Shown: in pieces, positions 17,016 to 25,493 of the stretch
How the letters are laid out: each line of letters begins with the position of its first letter
Numbering within the stretch: position 1 is the first letter of the stretch
Notes under the pieces: model-generated
Seen by the model: the letters and a program-made list of their open reading frames with translations, nothing else
Told to the model about the DNA's origin: nothing
Database searches by the model: none
Program-made: the position numbers and the translations under genes
NCBI GenBank assembly: GCA_003709165.1
Contig: RDRZ01000002.1
Span: 62,001 to 126,000 of the forward strand
Source: Flavobacteriaceae bacterium PRS1
GTDB lineage: Bacteria; Bacteroidota; Bacteroidia; Flavobacteriales; Flavobacteriaceae
Direction: 5' to 3'
Length of the DNA stretch: 64,000 bases

Positions 17016-18806
17016 CTATTTATTATAATAATTATAAATTTTTTCTGCCCTTGAGACTCCAATAATATCTTCTAATTCATCTAATTTTGCATAAGACACG
17101 CGTTTGGCAGATTTAAATTTTTTAATTAACTCTATCATAGTTTTTTCTCCAATTCCAGGAATGGTTTCCAATTCGGTAGTCAACGCATTTTTACTACGCT
17201 TATTTCTATGATGTTCTATGCCAAAACGATGTGCTTCGTTTCTTAATCTTTGAATAATTTTTAGTGTTTCGCTTTTTTTATCTAAATATAATGGAATCGG
17301 ATCATTCGGATAAAATAATTCTTCTAAACGTTTGGCGATTCCGATGATAGCAATTTTATCTCTTAAATTTAATTTATCTAAACTTTTTAATGCTGATGAT
17401 AACTGTCCTTTTCCGCCATCAATAATTATAAGCTGTGGTAACGGTTTATCTTCTTCTAACAAACGCTTATATCTTCTTAATACTACTTCTTCCATCGAGG
17501 CAAAATCATCTGGACCATCAACTGTTTTTATATTAAAATGACGATAATCTTTTTTACTTGGTTTTCCGTTTTTAAAGACTACACATGCAGCAACAGGATT
17601 CGTTCCTTGAATGTTAGAATTATCAAAACATTCTATATGCCTAGGTTCGTCGCTTAAACGCAAATCAACTTTCATTTGTGCCATAATTCTATTTGTATGA
17701 CGATCTGGATCTGTAATTTTAATTTGTTTAAACCTGTCCATTCCAAAATATTTTGCATTACGAATGGACAAATCCAAGATGTGCTTTTTATCACCTAATT
17801 TAGGGACAGTAATTTTTATATCGCTTCCCAAATCTATTCTAAAGGGGACATAAATTTCTTTTGATGTTGAATTGAAACGTTGTCTGATCTCGGTTATTGC
17901 AAGCGTTAATAATTCATTATCAGTTTCTTCAAGTTTCTTCTTTAATTCTAAAGTATGAGACCGAATAATAGAACCATACGAAAGTTGAAGGAAATTAATG
18001 TAGGCATAAGTCTTGTCACTCACTATAGAAAACACATCTACATTGCTAATTTTAGGATTAATAATTGTAGATTTTGACTGGTAGTTTTCAAGAATTTCTA
18101 TCTTTTCTTTTACTTTTTGAGCGTTTTCAAAGTGCATGTTGTTTGCAAATTGTTTCATCTGATTTTTAAATTGCATTAACGAGTCTTTAAAATTTCCTTT
18201 TAAAATATCTCTGATTGCTTTAATGCTCTCATCATATTCGGTTTCAGTTTCTAAACCCTCACAAGCACCTTTGCAGTTCCCTAAATGGTATTCCAAACAT
18301 ACTTTATATTTTCTTGCTTCAATTTTATCTTCAGCTAAATCATATTTGCAATTTCGTAGTGGATATAATCCTTTAATTAAATCTAATAATGTGTGAACAG
18401 TCCTGACACTCGTATAAGGTCCAAAATATTCCGAACCATCTTTTATTAAACGTCGGGTTTGAAACACTCTTGGAAATCGTTCCTTTTTTATACAAATCCA
18501 AGGATACGATTTGTCGTCCTTAAGCATAACATTATACCTTGGTCTATACTTCTTAATTAAATTATTTTCGAGCAGTAAAGCGTCCGTTTCAGTCTCAACA
18601 ACAATATGTTTTATGCTATTAATTTTTTTAACCAATACTCTTGTTTTGCCATTCTCGTGTTTTTTAGTAAAATAAGAGCTGACACGTTTCTTTAAATTTT
18701 TTGCTTTTCCGACATATAATATGATGTCATTAGCATCAAAATACTGATATACTCCAGGAGCGTTTGGTAAAGTTTTTAATTGTATGCTTAGTGTAGATTT
18801 GTTCAT
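17016..18806 (-). CDS. uvrC: UvrABC excinuclease subunit C
   Basis: A 596-residue nuclease that makes the two incisions flanking bulky DNA lesions during nucleotide excision repair. Domain order is a GIY-YIG nuclease (about 10-95; NAPGVYQYF..ILYVGKAKNL), a four-cysteine cluster (NCKYDL, KVCLEYHLGNCKGACEG), a UVR domain (about 205-240) and a UvrC RNase H-like nuclease (IECFDNSNIQGTNPVAA, LIIIDGGKGQL). Tandem HhH motifs close the C-terminus (LETIPGIGEKTM, ELEDIIGVSRAEKI). The ATG lies only five bases after a strong -7 box, so the mRNA is probably leaderless. The patatin gene starts immediately after its stop. Confidence 0.97.
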   Translation of the reverse strand: MNKSTLSIQLKTLPNAPGVYQYFDANDIILYVGKAKNLKKRVSSYFTKKHENGKTRVLVKKINSIKHIVVETETDALLLENNLIKKYRPRYNVMLKDDKSYPWICIKKERFPRVFQTRRLIKDGSEYFGPYTSVRTVHTLLDLIKGLYPLRNCKYDLAEDKIEARKYKVCLEYHLGNCKGACEGLETETEYDESIKAIRDILKGNFKDSLMQFKNQMKQFANNMHFENAQKVKEKIEILENYQSKSTIINPKISNVDVFSIVSDKTYAYINFLQLSYGSIIRSHTLELKKKLEETDNELLTLAITEIRQRFNSTSKEIYVPFRIDLGSDIKITVPKLGDKKHILDLSIRNAKYFGMDRFKQIKITDPDRHTNRIMAQMKVDLRLSDEPRHIECFDNSNIQGTNPVAACVVFKNGKPSKKDYRHFNIKTVDGPDDFASMEEVVLRRYKRLLEEDKPLPQLIIIDGGKGQLSSALKSLDKLNLRDKIAIIGIAKRLEELFYPNDPIPLYLDKKSETLKIIQRLRNEAHRFGIEHHRNKRSKNALTTELETIPGIGEKTMIELIKKFKSAKRVSYAKLDELEDIIGVSRAEKIYNYYNK

Positions 18807-18811
18807 CCAAT

Positions 18812-18840
18812 CAAAGATATGCTAAATCCTATTATTGCAA
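18812..18840 (-). promoter_or_regulatory. uvrC promoter, complete -33/-7, leaderless arrangement
   Basis: On the minus strand the -7 box is TATCTTTG (18812-18819). A TTG of the -33 element lies at 18838-18840 within TTTTTG, 18 bases away, close to the Bacteroidota consensus TTG-N17-21-TAnnTTTG. The uvrC ATG begins at 18806, only five bases downstream of the -7 box, which places the expected transcription start at or next to the start codon. Confidence 0.75.
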
Positions 18841-18885
18841 AAATGGTTTGGCTTTTTTAGTATATTGCATTAACTAATAAGTGCA

Positions 18886-18965
18886 TTTAAGTATTTAAAG
18901 TTAAAAAGTTATAAGTTAAAATTAACTTCAGGCACTTTAATACTTTAGACACTTTAAGTACTTAA
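18886..18965. repeat. Long inverted repeat and degenerate ~9-base tandem repeat upstream of rimK
   Basis: TTAAGTATTTAAAGT (18886-18900) is inverted, with 14 of 15 bases matching, at 18951-18965 (ACTTTAAGTACTTAA). Between 18934 and 18965 the motif ACTTTA(A/G) recurs every 8-9 bases. The second arm ends 6 bases before the rimK ATG, so in mRNA it could occlude the start. It may be a short repeat element typical of flavobacterial intergenic DNA or a control element. Confidence 0.55.
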
Positions 18966-18971
18966 TATCAC

Positions 18972-19847
18972 ATGAACATTGTTATCTTATCACGTAATGC
19001 TAATTTGTATTCAACTGCAAGACTTGTTGAGGAAGGCGAACAACGTGGTCATTTAATTGAAGTGATCGATCCTTTAAAATGTGATTTAATTATTGAAAGA
19101 GAAAAGCCTACGATATATTATAAAGACAGATATTTAGATTATGTCGATGCCATTGTTCCTAGAATTGGTGCCTCAGTAACTTTTTATGGTTGTGCAGTAG
19201 TACGACAATTTGAGATGATGAATATTTTCACAACCGTTACTTCTGATGCCATTATACGTTCCAGAGATAAATTACACAGTTTTCAAGGGCTTTCTAAAGT
19301 AGGAATAGGAATGCCAAAAACAGTTTTTACAAATTATTCCAGAGACATAGAAGAAGTTTTAGAACACGTAGGCGGGACTCCAGTTGTAATTAAACTTCTG
19401 GAAGGTACTCAAGGAATTGGTGTGGTTTTAGCTGAAACTAAAAATGCAGCACAATCTGTTCTTGAAGCCTTTAACGGATTGCAAGCTAGAGTCATAATAC
19501 AAGAATATATAGAAGAAGCAAATGGTGCAGATTTAAGAGCTTTGATTGTTGACGGACAAGTTATTGGAGCTATGAAACGTCAGGGTGTTGAAGGCGAATT
19601 TCGGTCAAATCTTCATAGAGGTGGTGCTGCTAATTATATTAAACTCAATGAAGCAGAATTAAAATTAGCAATTAAAGCTGCTCGTGCTTTAAAACTTCCT
19701 GTTTGCGGAGTAGATATGTTGCAATCTAAACGTGGCCCTTTAATTTTAGAAATAAACTCTACTCCAGGACTTGAAGGTATTGAGAAGGTAACAAAAAAAA
19801 ATATTGCCAAAGCTATTATTACATATATTGAAAGAAATCGGAATTAA
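18972..19847 (+). CDS. rimK: RimK-type ATP-grasp ligase (ribosomal protein S6 glutamate ligase family)
   Basis: This 291-residue ATP-grasp enzyme in the RimK family adds glutamate residues to the C-terminus of ribosomal protein S6, or acts as a related amino acid ligase. The N-terminal part has [22 protein letters not shown]. The ATP-grasp core includes [21 protein letters not shown] and [22 protein letters not shown]. The Mg-binding end has [16 protein letters not shown] with the conserved Glu and Asn. The stop overlaps the start of the aspartoacylase-family gene (TAATG), so the two are translationally coupled. That pairing is common and suggests the two proteins act on the same modification. 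Confidence 0.92.
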   Translation: MNIVILSRNANLYSTARLVEEGEQRGHLIEVIDPLKCDLIIEREKPTIYYKDRYLDYVDAIVPRIGASVTFYGCAVVRQFEMMNIFTTVTSDAIIRSRDKLHSFQGLSKVGIGMPKTVFTNYSRDIEEVLEHVGGTPVVIKLLEGTQGIGVVLAETKNAAQSVLEAFNGLQARVIIQEYIEEANGADLRALIVDGQVIGAMKRQGVEGEFRSNLHRGGAANYIKLNEAELKLAIKAARALKLPVCGVDMLQSKRGPLILEINSTPGLEGIEKVTKKNIAKAIITYIERNRN

Positions 19848-20818
19848 TGACTGCCCAAAAAACCGACATACTACATATATTAGGAGAAGCTATAGCACTT
19901 GGCGATCGACGAGAAATCAATTTTAATGTTGCAAAATTACACACAAGAACCACACTTGAAGTTCCGGTAATAATCGAGCGTTCAAAAAAATCCGGACCAA
20001 TAGTTTTGTTTACTGCTGGTATACATGGAGACGAAGTTAATGGTGTAGAAATTGTTAGGCAGATTATTGCAAAAGGAATTAACAAACCTAAAAAAGGCAC
20101 TATTATTTGCATTCCTGTCATAAATATTTTTGGTTTTCTTAATATGGATAGAGCATTCCCTGACGGAAGAGATTTAAACCGAATGTTTCCTGGAACCAAA
20201 TCAGGCTCTTTAGCAAGTCGTGTTGCTTATAAATTAGTGCAAGAAATTGTACCAAAAGTAGATTTAATAATAGATTACCATACTGGAGCAGCTAACCGTT
20301 TTAATGCAGCACAAATCAGGATTGTAAATGATGATTCTCAGCTAAAAAAGTTAGCTTCTATTTTTGGTGCTCCATTTGTGTTATATTCTAAAAATCTTAA
20401 GAAATCATTTAGAAATACCTGTTTTAAACTTGGGATTCCCATGTTGCTGTTTGAAGGTGGAAAATCTTTTCATTTTAATACGACTATAACCAATACTGGA
20501 GTAAACGGAGCGAAACGTATTTTAAATCATTTTGGAATGTTGAATGCAAAATTCAGAATATCTAAACCAAAAAAGAAATGTGTGTTTATCGCTGAAAGCA
20601 AATGGATACGTGCAAAATATTCAGGAATGTTCAGAGCTTCAATTGCTATTAATTCTAAAGTAAAAAAAGGAGATGTTATTGGTCATATTACAGGACCTTT
20701 TGGCAAATTTCATCATTTTGTAAAGGCTGAAAATTCGGGATATATTTTTAATGTTAATGAAGCTCCAATTGTAAATCAAGGAGATGCCTTGTTTCATATA
20801 TCTAGGAAACTCGCTTGA
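19847..20818 (+). CDS. Succinylglutamate desuccinylase/aspartoacylase-family zinc hydrolase (RimB-like)
   Basis: This 323-residue zinc carboxypeptidase-fold protein belongs to the AstE/AspA superfamily. Zinc ligands are recognisable in TAGIHGDEVNG (His60, Glu63) and IIDYHTGA (His145). The family motif DGRDLNRMFPG and the region LLFEGG with the likely catalytic Glu are present. A C-terminal beta domain (KKGDVIGHITGPFGKF) is typical of the longer subfamily. The one-base overlap with rimK argues for a functional link, for example trimming what RimK adds; this is inferred from context. It converges with lspA at 20836 with no obvious terminator between. Confidence 0.88.
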   Translation: MTAQKTDILHILGEAIALGDRREINFNVAKLHTRTTLEVPVIIERSKKSGPIVLFTAGIHGDEVNGVEIVRQIIAKGINKPKKGTIICIPVINIFGFLNMDRAFPDGRDLNRMFPGTKSGSLASRVAYKLVQEIVPKVDLIIDYHTGAANRFNAAQIRIVNDDSQLKKLASIFGAPFVLYSKNLKKSFRNTCFKLGIPMLLFEGGKSFHFNTTITNTGVNGAKRILNHFGMLNAKFRISKPKKKCVFIAESKWIRAKYSGMFRASIAINSKVKKGDVIGHITGPFGKFHHFVKAENSGYIFNVNEAPIVNQGDALFHISRKLA

Positions 20819-20835
20819 TAAAATATAATTGGCTT

Positions 20836-21486
20836 TTAATCTTCTTTAATTACTTCTTTAGAAATGTTTTCTTTAGGAAACGCCTTTTTATTAAAAACTA
20901 AAAGTAAGCCTATTCCTGAACTTATTGCCATATCTGCAATATTAAAAACTGGGTTAAAAAACGTAAAATATTGTCCACCCAAAAATGGCAACCATTCTGG
21001 CAAATAACCTTTCCACATTGGGAAATGTAACATATCTACAACTCTACCGTGAAACAAAGTATCATATCCTTCTCCTTTAGGTAAAAATGTGGATACTTCC
21101 CCATAACTATCACTAAATAAAACGCCATAAAATACTGAATCTATAATATTTCCTAAAGCTCCCGCAAAAATCAATGAAATCGCAACTATTAAAATTTTAG
21201 AACCTTTTGTTCTTATTGTATTAACGAGCCAATAACCAATGCCAACAATAGCAACAAGTCTAAACACTGTTAAAATTAATTTTCCTGTTCTATCAGAAAT
21301 AAAAGATAAAAAATCACCCAATTTTGCCCCCCAAGCCATACCATTGTTCTCTATAAATAAAATTTGAAACCAGTTGAACACTTTTTCTCCATCACCTAAT
21401 ACAAAATGTGTTTTAATGTAAATTTTAGAAATTTGGTCTACAAGTAAAATAATAAGAATAAGAATTGAAGCCTTTTTTAATGACAT
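20836..21486 (-). CDS. lspA: Lipoprotein signal peptidase (signal peptidase II)
   Basis: This membrane aspartic protease of 216 residues removes signal peptides from diacylglyceryl-modified prolipoproteins, which are numerous in this window. The catalytic aspartates are visible in GRVVDMLHFP (Asp151) and FNIADMAISSG (Asp185), with the conserved NNGMAWG region and GALGNIIDSVFYG. Four membrane segments are apparent. It is about 50 residues longer than the E. coli enzyme because of a loop between GVLFSD and GRVVD and one after LHFP, a form common in Bacteroidota. It follows a DksA/TraR-like gene and ileS on the same strand, but a terminator-like hairpin precedes it. Confidence 0.96.
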   Translation of the reverse strand: MSLKKASILILIILLVDQISKIYIKTHFVLGDGEKVFNWFQILFIENNGMAWGAKLGDFLSFISDRTGKLILTVFRLVAIVGIGYWLVNTIRTKGSKILIVAISLIFAGALGNIIDSVFYGVLFSDSYGEVSTFLPKGEGYDTLFHGRVVDMLHFPMWKGYLPEWLPFLGGQYFTFFNPVFNIADMAISSGIGLLLVFNKKAFPKENISKEVIKED

Positions 21487-21515
21487 AAAAGTGTATAAAT
21501 TTTTTGGTAAAATAG

Positions 21516-21572
21516 AAAAACGCCTCTCCCGATAACTCCCGATAATTGTCGGGATGGGTTTGAGACGTTTTT
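21516..21572 (-). terminator. Intrinsic terminator between the DksA/TraR-like gene and lspA
   Basis: The outer arms AAAAACGCCTC and GAGACGTTTTT pair with one mismatch. The inner arms CCCGAT and GTCGGG form the top of the stem. Read on the minus strand it ends in GCGTTTTT, a normal T-run. The element also carries a duplicated CTCCCGATAA unit. It would separate lspA transcription, at least partly, from ileS and the DksA-like gene. Confidence 0.75.
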
Positions 21573-21593
21573 AAGTTGTTTCTGTAATACTAA

Positions 21594-21977
21594 TTATTTC
21601 TGCATGTTTTTAGCTTCAATACTCAACGTCGCATGAGGCACTAATTTTAATCGCTCTTTATTTATCAGCTTTCCCGTAACACGACAAATTCCATAGGTTT
21701 TACTTTCTATCCGAATAAGTGCATTTTTTAAATCTCTTATAAACTTTTCTTGCCGAATAGCTAATTGCGAATTCGATTCTTTACTCATCACTGCACTACC
21801 TTCATCAAAAGCCTTGAATGTTGGCGAGGTATCGTCAGTACCATTATTATGGTCGTTCATATAAGCACTTTTAATAAGCTCTAAATCGTGTTGTGCTTTC
21901 TCTATTTTTTTGTGTATTAGTTCTTTAAATTCTGCTAAATCAGCATCTGCATATCTGTTATTTATATCTATTGCCAT
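21594..21977 (-). CDS. DksA/TraR-family protein with degenerate zinc finger
   Basis: This 127-residue protein has an N-terminal coiled coil and the C-terminal segment of the DksA/TraR family (IESKTYGICRVTGKLINKERLKLVPHATLSIEA). Canonical members have four zinc-binding cysteines here. This one has a single Cys98, so it cannot form the normal C4 finger. The form GICRVTGKLI..RL..VP is one I associate with Bacteroidota. It probably binds RNA polymerase near the secondary channel and modulates transcription; this is inferred from family. It begins 4 bases after ileS ends, so it is cotranscribed with ileS, and a terminator follows. Confidence 0.85.
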   Translation of the reverse strand: MAIDINNRYADADLAEFKELIHKKIEKAQHDLELIKSAYMNDHNNGTDDTSPTFKAFDEGSAVMSKESNSQLAIRQEKFIRDLKNALIRIESKTYGICRVTGKLINKERLKLVPHATLSIEAKNMQK

Positions 21978-21981
21978 AATC

Positions 21982-24900
21982 TTAATGTTTTTTAATAAAC
22001 AATTTGGTTTTTACATCGTCAAAAGTAATCTCAATACCATTGTCTATCTGTTCTATAATTTCTAATTCTTCGGTTAAAGTTTCTGTTTTAATATACTCAA
22101 GGTTTGAATGAATTGCCTCAACTATTTTATCATCCTTTTGAAGTGTCACGACTATTCTATCTGTCACTTCAAAACCTGAATCTTTACGTAAATTTTGAAT
22201 ACGGTTAACGAGCTCACGAGCAATCCCTTCTTTTCGTAATTCATCAGTTAAAGTAATATCTAATGCCACTGTTAAAGCACCTTCATTAGCGACAAGCCAT
22301 CCTTCAATATCTTGTGAAGTAATCTCTACATCATCACGTTCTAAAGTAATACGTTCTCCATTAACTTCGACGGCAAAAATACCACTTTGTTCCATTTTAT
22401 TTATGTCTTTTGAAGTAAATTTACTAATAGCTTCGGAAATTGATTTCATGTCTTTACCAAAACGAGGTCCTAACACCTTAAAATTAGGTTTTATTTGCTT
22501 TACCAAGATATTTGAATCGTCTTCTAAAAGTTCAATTTCTTTCACATTAACTTCATGTTTTATTAAATCAGCAACTGCTAAAATCTCTTCCTTTTGGGCT
22601 TTATTATCAACAGGAATCATTATTTTTTGAAGTGGTTGACGCACCTTTATTTTTTCTTTAGCTCTTAACGATAATACCAATGACGATATTATCTGTGCGT
22701 TTTCCATTTTTCGTTCTAAATTTTTATCAATAAAAGAATCATCATATTCAGGGAAATCTGCGAGATGTACACTTTCAAAGGCTTCCTTTTTTGTAACCGA
22801 ATTCAAATCCAAATACAATCTGTCCATATAAAAAGGGGCAATTGGCGCTCCTAATTTTGCAATGGTCAACATACAAGTATATAAGGTTTGGTATGCTGAA
22901 ATTTTATCTTCTTGATAATCGCCTTTCCAAAAACGTCTTCGGCTTAAACGCACATACCAATTGCTTAAATATTCTTGAGTAAAATTTGAAATTGTTCGTG
23001 CTGCTTTTGTTGGCTCGTAATCATCATAAAAAGCATCTACTTTTTTGATAAGTGTGTGTAATTCAGATAAAATCCAACGGTCAATTTCTGGTCTTTCTTT
23101 TAAAGGAATTTCAGCTTCGTTATAACTAAATTTATCCAAATTTGTATATAGTGAAAAGAACGAAAATGTATTGTAAAGTGTTCCGAAAAACTTACGTCTT
23201 ACTTCTGCTATTCCTTCGCTATCAAACTTTAAGTTATCCCAAGGATTCGCATTAGCAATCATATACCAACGTGTCGCATCTGCTCCAAAAGTTGATAATG
23301 TTTCAAAGGGATCTGCAGCATTACCTAAACGTTTGGACATTTTTTGACCATTCTTATCTTGTACCAAACCATTAGACACTACATTTTTATAGGCCACAGA
23401 ATCGAAAACCATAGTTCCGATAGCATGAAGTGTATAAAACCATCCCCTGGTTTGGTCAATACCCTCAGCAATAAAATCGGCTGGAAAGAATTTCTTTTCA
23501 TCAATCAATTCTTTATTTTCGAAAGGATAATGCCATTGCGCATAAGGCATAGAACCAGAATCAAACCAAACATCTATTAAATCGTTTTCACGTTTCATTG
23601 GTTGTCCGGATGTAGAAACTAAAATAATTTTATCGACTATATTTTTATGTAAATCAACTTTATCGTAATTCTCTTCAGAATTATTACCAACTTCAAAATC
23701 GGCAAAAATGTCTTCTTTTAAAACTCCTGCTTGAACGGCAAGTTCCATTTCGTCTTTTAGCTCTGCAACAGAGCCTATACAAATCTCTTCTTTACCATCT
23801 TCGGTTCTCCAAATCGGTAACGGAATTCCCCAAAAACGAGAACGAGAAAGATTCCAATCATTGGCGTTTTTTAACCAGTTGCCAAAACGTTTTTCTCCTG
23901 TAGATTTTGGTTTCCAGTTTATGGTTTTGTTAAGCTCGTACATTCTATCCTTAACATCTGTCACTTTAATAAACCAAGAATCCAAAGGATAGTATAAAAT
24001 TGGTTTGTCTGTTCGCCAACAATTTGGATAGCTATGCTTGTATTTTTCAACCTTGAAGGCTTTGTTTTCTTCTTTTAATTTAATTGCAAGTTCAACATCT
24101 ACTGAACGCTCTGGAGCTTCGCCGTCATTGTAATATTCGTTTTTTACATATTTGCCGGCAAATTCTCCCATCTCCGGGCGAAAACGACCTTGCAAATCTA
24201 CAAGAGGCACTAAATTGTCATTTTCATCTTTTATTAATAATGGAGGCACTTCCGGTTTTGCTTGTTTTGCAACCATAGCATCATCTACTCCAAATGTTGG
24301 TGCTGTATGAACTATTCCTGTACCTTCTTCAGTAGTAACAAAATCTCCCGAAATTACTCTAAATGCATTTTCAGTATTATCGTTTGGCAAAGCATAAGGC
24401 AATAATTGCTCGTATTTAATACCTACTAAATTCTTTCCTTTGAATTCTCCAATTATTTCATAATGAGCAATTTGTCCGTTTTTTAATAATAAATTTCCTT
24501 CTCCTTCAATTTTATCTCCAATACAAATTATAGGTGGATCAAAAGGATAATGGAAATAAGTTCTAAATCTATTTTTAGCTAATATCACATTTGTTGGCTC
24601 ATTAGTATAATGATTAAAAGTTTTAACTAATAAATAATCAATTTTGTTTCCAACAGTTAATGCTGTATTACTTGGGAGCGTCCAAGGCGTAGTTGTCCAA
24701 GCTAAAAAGTAAATGTTTTCCCATCCTAAATCCTTCCCAAAGGGAGAGACTATATTTTGTTTGTCTTCTGGCAAAACCTTAAACTGTGCAACTACTGTTG
24801 TATCTGTTACGTCTTGATATGTTCCTGGTTGGTTTAATTCATGCGAGCTTAAACCTGTTCCTGCTTTTGGTGAGTAAGGCTGAATGGTGTAGCCTTTATA

Positions 24901-25422
24901 CATCAATTTCTTGTTGTAAATTTGTTTGAGCAACCACCAAACACTTTCCATATATTTTGGATCGTAGGTAACATAAGGATCGTCCATATTTACCCAATAA
25001 CCCATTTTTTTGGTGAGGTCGTTCCAAACATCTGTGTATCTCATCACTGCTTTTCTGCAGGCTGAATTATAATCTTCTACCGAAATAGTTTTGCCAATAT
25101 CTTCTTTGGTAATTCCGAGTTCTTTTTCTACACTAAGTTCTATTGGTAAACCATGTGTATCCCAACCTGCTTTACGTTTTACCTGAAAGCCTTTTTGGGT
25201 TTTATAACGACAAAAAATATCTTTAATGGCACGAGCCATAACATGATGAATTCCTGGCAATCCGTTTGCTGAAGGTGGCCCTTCATAAAACACAAAAGGT
25301 GTTGCTCCTTCACGAGTAGTCACACTCTTTTCGAAGATGTTATTGTCCTCCCAATAGTTAAGAATTCCTTCTGCTACTTTTGGTAAATCAAGTCCTTTAT
25401 ATTCAGGGAACTTTTGGCTCAT
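21982..25422 (-). CDS. ileS: Isoleucyl-tRNA synthetase (long form)
   Basis: This 1146-residue class I synthetase charges tRNA-Ile. The N-terminal active-site motif is PGIHHVMAR (HIGH variant) after PPSANGL. An editing domain (CP1) follows, with TTTPWTLPSNTAL and GTGIVHTAPTFGVDD, and QKMSKRLGN is the KMSKS motif at about residue 693. The anticodon-binding region follows (LYTCMLTIAKLGAPIAPFYMD). It is about 200 residues longer than the E. coli enzyme and lacks the C-terminal Cys-rich zinc finger. Both features fit the eukaryote-like IleRS2 type, which is generally insensitive to mupirocin. The type assignment is inferred, the enzyme identity is not in doubt. Confidence 0.97.
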   Translation of the reverse strand: MSQKFPEYKGLDLPKVAEGILNYWEDNNIFEKSVTTREGATPFVFYEGPPSANGLPGIHHVMARAIKDIFCRYKTQKGFQVKRKAGWDTHGLPIELSVEKELGITKEDIGKTISVEDYNSACRKAVMRYTDVWNDLTKKMGYWVNMDDPYVTYDPKYMESVWWLLKQIYNKKLMYKGYTIQPYSPKAGTGLSSHELNQPGTYQDVTDTTVVAQFKVLPEDKQNIVSPFGKDLGWENIYFLAWTTTPWTLPSNTALTVGNKIDYLLVKTFNHYTNEPTNVILAKNRFRTYFHYPFDPPIICIGDKIEGEGNLLLKNGQIAHYEIIGEFKGKNLVGIKYEQLLPYALPNDNTENAFRVISGDFVTTEEGTGIVHTAPTFGVDDAMVAKQAKPEVPPLLIKDENDNLVPLVDLQGRFRPEMGEFAGKYVKNEYYNDGEAPERSVDVELAIKLKEENKAFKVEKYKHSYPNCWRTDKPILYYPLDSWFIKVTDVKDRMYELNKTINWKPKSTGEKRFGNWLKNANDWNLSRSRFWGIPLPIWRTEDGKEEICIGSVAELKDEMELAVQAGVLKEDIFADFEVGNNSEENYDKVDLHKNIVDKIILVSTSGQPMKRENDLIDVWFDSGSMPYAQWHYPFENKELIDEKKFFPADFIAEGIDQTRGWFYTLHAIGTMVFDSVAYKNVVSNGLVQDKNGQKMSKRLGNAADPFETLSTFGADATRWYMIANANPWDNLKFDSEGIAEVRRKFFGTLYNTFSFFSLYTNLDKFSYNEAEIPLKERPEIDRWILSELHTLIKKVDAFYDDYEPTKAARTISNFTQEYLSNWYVRLSRRRFWKGDYQEDKISAYQTLYTCMLTIAKLGAPIAPFYMDRLYLDLNSVTKKEAFESVHLADFPEYDDSFIDKNLERKMENAQIISSLVLSLRAKEKIKVRQPLQKIMIPVDNKAQKEEILAVADLIKHEVNVKEIELLEDDSNILVKQIKPNFKVLGPRFGKDMKSISEAISKFTSKDINKMEQSGIFAVEVNGERITLERDDVEITSQDIEGWLVANEGALTVALDITLTDELRKEGIARELVNRIQNLRKDSGFEVTDRIVVTLQKDDKIVEAIHSNLEYIKTETLTEELEIIEQIDNGIEITFDDVKTKLFIKKH

Positions 25423-25493
25423 TTTCTCACGTTTCTAATAAGACTGCGAAATTAATGATTTTTTGTAAAACAAAAGTGCTGAAAAAGAGTATT

